Shown here in pieces: positions 6,953 to 11,607 of a stretch of DNA of 11,607 nucleotides. The DNA is from an uncultured cyanobacterium (GTDB lineage Bacteria > Cyanobacteriota > Cyanobacteriia > PCC-6307 > Cyanobiaceae): contig CAIOXF010000052.1 of the NCBI GenBank assembly GCA_903862155.1, positions 1 through 11,607 of the forward strand, read 5' to 3'. Below the pieces are notes generated by a model, which saw only the letters and a list, made by a program, of their open reading frames with translations, made no database searches and had not been told where the DNA came from. A program made the position numbers and the translations under genes. Within the stretch, counting starts at the first letter, position 1; every line of letters starts with the position of its first letter.

Positions 6953-8068
6953 TGGAGCGGCGTGATCCTGGCGGCGAGCGTCAGTGATCAGCCAGTCGAG
7001 GGCTGCTTCCTGGAGGTCGAAGTGGTCGCCGTTGCGGTCCACGCAATAGCGGCCGAACACGAGTTTCTCCACCAGGCGCACACCGGGGCCGATACGCGAA
7101 TAATCAAAAATAATCGAGTTGTCGATCGTGGCGCCCTCGCAGATGTGGCAGCTGGGTCCGATCATCGCCGGGCCGATGATGGTGGCGCCATCGTCGATGC
7201 GGGTCATGCCGCCCACGTAAATGGGCCCCTGCACGTTGATCTTGTCCCAGTTGGCGGCCACGTTTAGGCCGGTGAAAACACCTGGCAGCACTTCCTTGCC
7301 GGGAATCTGCACCTGGCGCACCTGACCCTGGAGCACGCTGCGGATAGCCTGCCAATAATCGGGAACTTTGCCGATGTCCACCCATTCGAATTCCATGGGC
7401 AGGGCATAGAACGGAGCCCCGGCTTCCACCAGCCGTGGGAAGAGGTCTGAACCGATGTCAAAGGGCTGACCGTTGGGCACGTAGTTGAGCACTTCTGGCT
7501 CAAAGATGTAGATGCCCGTGTTGATCATGTCGCTAGCAGCTTCGGCCACGGCCGGCTTTTCCTGGAACGACTGCACCCGGCCGTTCTCATCGGTCACCAC
7601 CACGCCATAGCTGCTCACCTGGTCGCGGGGGACCCGCTTGGTGATCAGACTGGCCAAGGCGCCCTTTTCGCGGTGACGACGCACCGCTTCGGTGAGATCC
7701 AGATCGATCAGGGCATCACCGCAGAGCACCACGAAGGTGTCGTCGAAGAAGGGCTGAAAGTTCTGGATTTTCTTGAGTCCGCCGGCTGAACCGAGGGCCT
7801 CACCGATCAGCTCCCCTTCTTCAATCCGGCCTTCGAAGCTGTAGGCGATCTGCACGCCGAAGCGCTGACCATCGCGGAAATAGTTCTCGATCTCCTCCGC
7901 CAGGTGGGAGACGTTCACCATGATTTCGTTGAACCCGTGCTCGCGCAGTAGTTCCAGCAGAAACTCCATTACGGGTTTCTGCAGGATCGGGATCATCGGC
8001 TTCGGGATCACATGGGTGATGGGCTGCACCCGTGTGCCCTTGCCGGCCGCCAGGATCATCGCCTTCAT
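6884..8068 (-). CDS. Sugar-phosphate nucleotidyltransferase with beta-helix tail
   Basis: Makes a nucleotide-activated sugar from a sugar 1-phosphate and an NTP, for polysaccharide, lipopolysaccharide or compatible-solute synthesis. The N-terminal Rossmann-like domain carries ILAAGKGTRVQP (residues 5-16), PKPMIP (22-27), EALGSAGGL (90-98), LCGDALIDLD (115-124), FQEKP (168-172), NTGIY (183-187) and EWVDIGKVPDYW (228-239). Residues about 278-340 (GPIYVGGMTRIDDGATIIG and on) form hexapeptide repeats of a left-handed beta helix. This is the mannose-1-phosphate guanylyltransferase/glucose-1-phosphate nucleotidyltransferase group; the sugar and base cannot be told from sequence. The ATG at 8068 follows a weak purine-rich AAGAGAA. 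The 3' end overlaps metF by 69 bases, tail to tail. It is the last gene of the minus-strand series and lies 46 bases after scpA. Confidence 0.92.
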   Translation of the reverse strand: MKAMILAAGKGTRVQPITHVIPKPMIPILQKPVMEFLLELLREHGFNEIMVNVSHLAEEIENYFRDGQRFGVQIAYSFEGRIEEGELIGEALGSAGGLKKIQNFQPFFDDTFVVLCGDALIDLDLTEAVRRHREKGALASLITKRVPRDQVSSYGVVVTDENGRVQSFQEKPAVAEAASDMINTGIYIFEPEVLNYVPNGQPFDIGSDLFPRLVEAGAPFYALPMEFEWVDIGKVPDYWQAIRSVLQGQVRQVQIPGKEVLPGVFTGLNVAANWDKINVQGPIYVGGMTRIDDGATIIGPAMIGPSCHICEGATIDNSIIFDYSRIGPGVRLVEKLVFGRYCVDRNGDHFDLQEAALDWLITDARRQDHAAPSPQQKAMAELLGTDLALSQVAS

Positions 8069-8114
8069 CGGCGTTCTCTTGCATCCGACAGTGGGACCAC
8101 CTTAGGGATGGCGC

Positions 8115-9008
8115 TCATGCCGCCAGTGCCTCCGGAGCCGGCGCCTGAGCTGACCCCACGGCGCTGGAGAGCGGCAGTTGCACGCTTTCTTCGCTCACCA
8201 GGATGCGGCGAAGGCTGAGCGGGCCGAACAGTCCTCCCTGCTGCTCCAGCTCCACCTTCCCCTGGTGGCAGAGAAAGAGCAGCGCCCAGAACACCCCCAC
8301 CCGGTCGGCGTCGAGGTCATGCTCCACTTGGCCGGTGTTCACGGCATCAGCCCAGGCGCACACCAGGTCTTCAAAGTCCGTCCAGTGGGTGGCGGGATCC
8401 CAGTGGAGCAGAAACTGGCTTAGGGCTGCAGTGGTTTCAGGCAGCTTTTCCCGATGGGCCAGGGCTGCCACCTGCTCGATCGCGGCCCGTTCGCTGTAGC
8501 GCTTGGGCCTGTGGCGCTGGCGGCTCCGCAGCTCTTCGTTTTCCAGGCGCTCGGCAATGTCCTCCAGCTGGCGGATCAGTTCGCCAAGGGTCACCGGGCG
8601 CTGCAGTGGCGGGGGGGCCACCGGGCGGCGCCAGAGATGGCGTTCCGGTTTGCGGGGGAGTTCGATGCCGGGGTTCACCAGCCAGCCCTGGCCGTCGTCG
8701 CCGAACGCGTAATCGAAGTGGTCTTCGACCTCTGGCTCCGGTGGGAAGGTGCTGGCCTCGAGCACTTCGGCCTTGAGGCCCACCAGCACCGAAGCCGCCA
8801 GGAACGCTTCGCTGGAGTCGGCCAGATCCTGTTCGTAGCTGCCGCCGAAACCGCTGGTCACCAGGCGCGGCACCACGATGCGCTGGCGCAGTTGATCGAG
8901 AAAGCCGTCCACCACGGCGATCACATCCACGTCCCAGGGATCGATGTCCCCCCGCTCCGCTGCGTCCTGCAGCAGCCGGATGGCAAGCCTGGCACCGCTG
9001 TCAGCCAA
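8115..9008 (-). CDS. scpA: Segregation and condensation protein A
   Basis: Kleisin subunit that bridges the SMC heads in the bacterial condensin complex, acting on the nucleoid. The N-terminal helical region (ARLAIRLLQDAAERGDIDPW) followed by DVDVIAVVDGFLDQL matches the ScpA N domain. SEAFLAASVLVGLKAEVL (about 65-82) is the conserved second helix, and the C-terminal VGVFWALLFLCHQGKVELEQ is the winged-helix part. The usual FEGPLDLLL opening is missing. The frame has a TAG three codons upstream, so the TTG at 9008 is the only possible early start, and the protein apparently starts inside the canonical motif. No Shine-Dalgarno sequence is seen. No scpB lies in the window. It lies between the LapA-type gene and the nucleotidyltransferase on the same strand. 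Length, 297 residues, is slightly above the usual 240-280. Confidence 0.9.
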   Translation of the reverse strand: MADSGARLAIRLLQDAAERGDIDPWDVDVIAVVDGFLDQLRQRIVVPRLVTSGFGGSYEQDLADSSEAFLAASVLVGLKAEVLEASTFPPEPEVEDHFDYAFGDDGQGWLVNPGIELPRKPERHLWRRPVAPPPLQRPVTLGELIRQLEDIAERLENEELRSRQRHRPKRYSERAAIEQVAALAHREKLPETTAALSQFLLHWDPATHWTDFEDLVCAWADAVNTGQVEHDLDADRVGVFWALLFLCHQGKVELEQQGGLFGPLSLRRILVSEESVQLPLSSAVGSAQAPAPEALAA

Positions 9009-9040
9009 GCCCCGCTACAACGCAATCTCTACGGGCCACG

Positions 9041-9070
9041 CTACCGGTGGTGTGGCGATGCCACCAGTGG
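9041..9070 (-). terminator. Hairpin between lapA-type gene and scpA
   Basis: Arms 9041-9050 and 9061-9070 pair in the minus-strand RNA at nine of ten positions (one G-U, one C-A mismatch) around a 10-base loop. It lies in the 75-base gap before scpA. There is no T tract, so full termination is doubtful; partial attenuation or a processing site between the two genes is possible. Confidence 0.35.
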
Positions 9071-9083
9071 CCTGCGGTTGGCT

Positions 9084-9482
9084 TCAGTTCACCGCCACGG
9101 TGACCGAACCGTCGGCGTTGCCCGTGGCCTCTGTGCTGCTGCCACCGCTCTGGCCAGCGGCCGGCAGCAGCCCTAGCTGGGCATCCACCGTGGCGCGATA
9201 ACGCTGCAGGTCGTTTTCCAGCTCCTGGATGCGCACCTGCTGGGCTTCCATTTCGCTCTGGTTCTGGATGGCCTCCACCTTGCGCACCACGCCGGTCCAC
9301 ACGGCAAACACCCAGGCGGCCGTGGCACCCAGGCCACCCACCAGCAGCAGCATGGCCGCCAGTGGCAGGGTGGCCGTAACTCCGGGCAGGAAGTGCACGG
9401 TGGTGGGCGCGGTGTTCTCGAGGGTGAACATCACCATCGCCAAGCCAAAGCTGAAGATCAGCAGGAAGTTCAGCTGTTTCAT
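9084..9482 (-). CDS. LapA-domain (DUF1049) membrane protein
   Basis: Small inner-membrane protein with two hydrophobic helices, residues about 4-21 (LNFLLIFSFGLAMVMFT) and 38-62, joined by the short conserved linker ENTAPTTVHFLPG. This is the layout of the lipopolysaccharide assembly protein A (LapA) domain. After the second helix comes a hydrophilic heptad-like stretch (about 66-100, EAIQNQSEMEAQQVRIQELE) expected to be a cytosolic coiled coil, then a Gly/Ser/Thr-rich tail. Its function in cyanobacteria is not known; in enteric bacteria LapA tunes lipopolysaccharide synthesis by controlling LpxC turnover through LapB and FtsH, and I see no LapB here. The start is an ATG without a Shine-Dalgarno sequence, 36 bases after ndhD on the same strand, so co-transcription is likely. 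Confidence 0.85.
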   Translation of the reverse strand: MKQLNFLLIFSFGLAMVMFTLENTAPTTVHFLPGVTATLPLAAMLLLVGGLGATAAWVFAVWTGVVRKVEAIQNQSEMEAQQVRIQELENDLQRYRATVDAQLGLLPAAGQSGGSSTEATGNADGSVTVAVN

Positions 9483-9518
9483 CGGGATTCAGCCGCCGGG
9501 AATCTTCGTGGGACGAGC

Positions 9519-11111
9519 CTACGCGGATCCGCTGGGTAGGAACGGTGCCTTGAGCGGTGTCTGGCGGATCAGGCTGCTGCCAGTTGGATTGCGCAGGGCC
9601 TGCATTGCGGCTTCGTTGCGGGCCACCAGCACTTCCATGGTGGAGCGGTAGGTGTCGGTCATCAGCCGGGGATAGAGACCGATCCCGATGATTGGCACCA
9701 GCAGACAGCCGATCACATAGATCTCGCGCGGCTCGGCATCGACCAGGTGGGTGTGCTCGGCCAGCTCCATCTTCTCCTTGCCGTAGAAGATCTCCCGCAG
9801 CATCGAGAGCAGGTAAATCGGGGTGAGGATCACGCCGATGGCCGCCAATCCGTCGATTACCACCCGGAAGGGCAGGGTGTACGCGTCGTCGGTGGCGAAG
9901 CCCACGAACACCATCAGCTCGCTCACGAAACCGCTCATGCCCGGCAGGGCCAGGGATGCCAGCGAGCACACGGTCCAGAGGGCAAACATCTTGCGCATCT
10001 TCTGGCCCACACCGCCCATTTCGTCGAGCTGCAGCGTGTGGGTGCGGTCGTAGGTGGCGCCCACCAGGAAGAACAGGCTCGCGCCAATCAACCCATGGCT
10101 GATCATCTGCAGCATGGCCCCACTAGAGCCCAGGGCGCTGAAACTGCCAATACCGATCAGTACGAAGCCCATGTGGCTGATCGAGCTGTAGGCGATTTTG
10201 CGTTTGAGGTTGCGCTGGGCGAAGGAGGTGAGTGCCGCGTAGATGATGTTCACCACCCCCAGCACCACCAGCAGCGGTGCGAACTGGGCGTGGGCATCGG
10301 GAAGGATCTGGCAGTTGAAGCGCAGCAGTGCGTAGCCTCCCATCTTCAGCAGGATGCCGGCCAGGAGCATGTGCACCGGCGCCGTTGCTTCGCCGTGGGC
10401 ATCGGGTAGCCAAGTGTGCAGCGGCACGATCGGCAATTTCACGCCAAAGGCGATCAGCAGGCCGGCGTAGCAGAGCAACTGGAACTGGGGGCTGAAGTTC
10501 TTGGCCAGCAGGTCGGCGTATTCGAAGCTCACCGTGTCGCCGTAGAAGGCCATCGCCAGGCCCGCCAGCAGGATGAACAGGGAGCTTCCAGCGGTGTAGA
10601 GGATGAATTTGGTGGCGGCGTACTGGCGCTTCTTGCCACCCCAGATGGCCAGCAGCAGGTACACCGGAATCAGTTCCAGCTCCCAGGCCAGGAAGAACAG
10701 GAGCATGTCCTGCACGGCGAACACGGCGATCTGGCCGCCGTCCATGGCCAGTAGGAGGAAATAGAAGAGCTTGGGCTTGAAGCTCACCGGCCAAGCCGCC
10801 AGGCAGGCCAGGGCCGTGATGAAGCTGGTGAGCAGGATCAGCGGCATCGAGAGCCCATCGGCACCCACCGACCAGGCCAGCCCCAGGCTTGGCAGCCAGC
10901 TCACGTGCTCATCGAGTTGAAGTCCGGGATCAGCCGGGTTGTACTCGTTGAGATAGCCACCCACCGTGAGCAGGAAGGTGATCAGGGCCACGCCCAAGGC
11001 GTACCAGCGCACCTGCTTGCCCTCGCCCTTGTCGGGAACGAAGGGAATCAGCAGGGCTGCGCCGATCGGAAACAGGATCGAGGCGCTCAGCCAGGGGAAG
11101 GCCACGAACAA
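9519..11111 (-). CDS. ndhD: NAD(P)H-quinone oxidoreductase chain 4 (NdhD)
   Basis: NuoM/ND4-type antiporter-like proton-pumping subunit of the NDH-1 membrane arm, with about 14 predicted helices. Visible pump residues are Glu144 in FFLAWELELIPVYLLL, Lys225 and His232 in FGVKLPIVPLHTWLPDAHGEA, and Lys256 in AGILLKMGGY. ARNEAAMQALR near the C terminus is ordinary soluble tail. Its 530 residues and its position just downstream of ndhF point to the NdhD1 type of the NDH-1L (respiratory and cyclic electron flow) complex rather than the CO2-uptake NdhD3/D4, by inference. No ATG exists at the N terminus: the first start is TTG at 11111, with an alternative GTG at 11105 and an in-frame stop at 11147-11145. 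Neither has a good Shine-Dalgarno sequence. Confidence 0.96.
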   Translation of the reverse strand: MFVAFPWLSASILFPIGAALLIPFVPDKGEGKQVRWYALGVALITFLLTVGGYLNEYNPADPGLQLDEHVSWLPSLGLAWSVGADGLSMPLILLTSFITALACLAAWPVSFKPKLFYFLLLAMDGGQIAVFAVQDMLLFFLAWELELIPVYLLLAIWGGKKRQYAATKFILYTAGSSLFILLAGLAMAFYGDTVSFEYADLLAKNFSPQFQLLCYAGLLIAFGVKLPIVPLHTWLPDAHGEATAPVHMLLAGILLKMGGYALLRFNCQILPDAHAQFAPLLVVLGVVNIIYAALTSFAQRNLKRKIAYSSISHMGFVLIGIGSFSALGSSGAMLQMISHGLIGASLFFLVGATYDRTHTLQLDEMGGVGQKMRKMFALWTVCSLASLALPGMSGFVSELMVFVGFATDDAYTLPFRVVIDGLAAIGVILTPIYLLSMLREIFYGKEKMELAEHTHLVDAEPREIYVIGCLLVPIIGIGLYPRLMTDTYRSTMEVLVARNEAAMQALRNPTGSSLIRQTPLKAPFLPSGSA

Positions 11112-11128
11112 GCCACACCAATGGGCGG

Positions 11129-11134
11129 AGTGTA
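11129..11134 (-). promoter_or_regulatory. Possible -10 box before ndhD
   Basis: Reads TACACT on the minus strand, close to the TANNNT bacterial -10 consensus, 17 bases before the TTG start of ndhD. No convincing -35 hexamer lies 16-18 bases further up. If used, the leader would be about ten bases long, which would fit the absence of a Shine-Dalgarno sequence. A single hexamer match is weak evidence. Confidence 0.22.
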
Positions 11135-11201
11135 GAAATGGCGTTCAGGTCAGGCCCCGTCGGGTGGGGGGAGCCACACAGTCCGTCGTATCTGGGGGCT
11201 A

Positions 11202-11270
11202 CTGGAGGGTTCGTGTCATGCGGCCTTCACGCGCGAGCGCTCAGGCGGCCGCACGACACGAACCTTCCAG
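11202..11270. repeat. Near-perfect 24-bp inverted repeat
   Basis: Arms 11202-11225 and 11247-11270 pair over 24 positions with two exceptions. One is a G-U wobble and the other an A-C mismatch, whichever strand is read. The loop is 21 bases and itself contains GCGCGAGCGC. The centre of the arms reads GGTTCGTGTC. The hairpin lies about 90 bases upstream of ndhD on its strand. It could be a transcription attenuator, a stability hairpin, or one copy of a dispersed palindromic repeat; the sequence does not decide. Confidence 0.75.
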
Positions 11271-11318
11271 AGCTTGGGTGGGCGGGCTATGGAGGGAGCA
11301 GCTGAATAGCGGGCACAT
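11241..11318 (-). CDS. Possible 25-residue leader-like ORF
   Basis: ATG at 11318 to TGA at 11243-11241, encoding MCPLFSCSLHSPPTQALEGS and five more residues (CRAAA). It is listed because AGGAGG (11332-11327) stands exactly 8 bases before the ATG, the best Shine-Dalgarno match in the window, where most real genes have none. Its last eight or so codons form the 5' arm of the 11202-11270 hairpin and its stop codon is in the hairpin loop. It matches no family I know and could be chance. Confidence 0.3.
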   Translation of the reverse strand: MCPLFSCSLHSPPTQALEGSCRAAA

Positions 11319-11335
11319 CTGGTTTGCCTCCTAAA

Positions 11336-11349
11336 TGCTTTGCAAAGCA
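11336..11349. repeat. 14-bp perfect palindrome
   Basis: TGCTTTGCAAAGCA is its own reverse complement. It sits three bases upstream of the AGGAGG that precedes the 25-codon ORF on the minus strand. It is AT-rich compared with its surroundings and has the dyad form of an operator for a dimeric regulator, but no regulator can be named. Confidence 0.5.
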
Positions 11350-11423
11350 ACTCTTCTCACCGACGCCTTCGATGCCGAGCGCAGCGAGGCGAGGGCTCCT
11401 GAAGCCCGCGCCACCTACCGGCC

Positions 11424-11502
11424 TTGGTTCGCTGGGGTGAGGGGGAGCGAAGCCGCCTCGCGCCAGCGGGCGGTCTGAGCCCCCCTCACCCCAGCGAACC
11501 AA
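11424..11502 (-). terminator. Perfect 22-bp inverted repeat over ndhF stop
   Basis: Arms 11424-11445 (inner part GGTTCGCTGGGGTGAGGGGG, 11426-11445) and 11481-11502 are exact reverse complements over 22 bases around a 35-base loop. The right arm carries the last codons and TGA stop of ndhF. The RNA would form a very stable stem at the end of the ndhF message. In the minus direction the stem is followed by GGCCGG rather than a T tract, so it is not a classic intrinsic terminator. A 3'-end processing or mRNA-stabilising role is as likely. The inverted repeat itself is certain; the role is inferred. Confidence 0.6.
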
Positions 11503-11607
11503 ACAGCACCACCAGTGCGATCACGCCTCCGAACACGATCAGGGCATAGAACTGGGCTCGGCCAGTTTCGAAATACTTGAGGCCTTCGCCGCTGCCAAGG
11601 GTGAGCA
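11486..11607 (-). CDS. ndhF: NdhF C-terminal end, cut by window
   Basis: Last 39 codons of a gene running in from the right edge on the minus strand. The translation LTLGSGEGLKYFETGRAQFY is followed by ALIVFGGVIALVVLFGSLG and a TGA at 11488-11486. A lone hydrophobic helix preceded by the LKYFETGRAQFYAL segment is how cyanobacterial NdhF (NuoL/ND5 homologue, the distal proton pump of NDH-1) ends. ndhF directly upstream of ndhD on the same strand is also the usual cyanobacterial order. The last codons (GSLG and the stop) lie inside a 22-base inverted repeat. The fragment is too short to separate NdhF1 from NdhF3/F4, but the neighbouring ndhD suggests F1. Confidence 0.85.
   Translation of the reverse strand, partial: LTLGSGEGLKYFETGRAQFYALIVFGGVIALVVLFGSLG

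Larger units (their letters stand above)
11112..11485. other. 374-base ndhF-ndhD gap with repeats
   Basis: There is no recognisable protein-coding gene here apart from a possible 25-codon ORF. The gap holds two long inverted repeats, one 14-base palindrome, a Shine-Dalgarno-like AGGAGG on the minus strand and a possible -10 box just before ndhD. I saw no tRNA cloverleaf and no transposon ends or target-site duplication. The longer open frames across it (for instance 11287-11502 minus and 10966-11334 plus) are Arg/Pro/Gly-rich and look like GC-driven shadows. Confidence 0.8.

Noticed and set aside
9001..9969. 322-codon minus-strand frame across the end of ndhD, the LapA-type gene and the gap before scpA
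   Set aside because: It is a frame-shifted reading of ndhD and the LapA-type gene; composition is Arg/Pro/His/Gly-rich with no domain.
9747..10409. 220-codon plus-strand frame opposite ndhD
   Set aside because: Antisense to conserved ndhD codons; His/Gln/Glu-rich shadow.
11112..11485. tRNA or known structured RNA in the gap, prompted by GGTTCGTGTC resembling a T arm
   Set aside because: No acceptor, D or anticodon arms could be placed around it; the segment belongs to the long inverted repeat.
11287..11502. 71-codon minus-strand frame in the ndhF-ndhD gap
   Set aside because: It starts inside the ndhF end and passes through the inverted repeat; Gly/Pro/Arg-rich and without recognisable similarity.

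Overview
The window looks like a piece of the core chromosome of a high-GC picocyanobacterium (Synechococcus/Cyanobium type). This is inferred from the gene set and order (gltA next to ndhA-I-G-E, an NAD kinase, a small LuxR-type regulator, metF, scpA, ndhD after ndhF), from cyanobacterium-like NDH-1 sequences, from tight gene packing, and from frequent GTG/TTG starts. No species can be fixed from sequence alone. I saw no tRNA, rRNA, CRISPR array, insertion sequence or phage gene.

Left part, plus strand (1-5408): the citrate synthase gene gltA (5' end cut by the window) is followed by ndhA, ndhI, ndhG and ndhE. These encode four subunits of the photosynthetic/respiratory NDH-1 complex, and two of their junctions overlap. 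An NAD(P) kinase gene and a CYTH/triphosphate-tunnel protein gene follow with gaps under 20 bases. The whole run can be read as one transcription unit covering TCA-cycle entry, NDH-1 electron transfer and NADP supply.

Middle part (5409-8068): a 60-residue protein of unknown function (+) converges on, and overlaps, a small LuxR-type DNA-binding regulator (-) that resembles the redox-responsive PedR family. The regulator is divergent from metF (methylenetetrahydrofolate reductase, +). metF in turn converges on, and overlaps by 69 bases, a sugar-phosphate nucleotidyltransferase gene (-).

Right part, minus strand (8068-11607): reading leftwards, the order is the last 39 codons of ndhF, a 374-base gap, ndhD (NDH-1 proton-pumping subunit), a LapA-domain two-helix membrane protein, scpA (segregation/condensation protein) and the nucleotidyltransferase. 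All are on one strand.

The only structure the core genes do not explain is the ndhF-ndhD gap (11112-11485). It holds a perfect 22-base inverted repeat that contains the ndhF stop codon, a second near-perfect 24-base inverted repeat, a 14-base palindrome, and a 25-codon ORF behind a consensus Shine-Dalgarno sequence. The second inverted repeat folds over the 3' half of that ORF, an arrangement like a leader peptide or attenuator ahead of ndhD. This is an inference and could be chance. I found nothing that clearly amounts to a new biological system; the rest is ordinary, well-conserved sequence.
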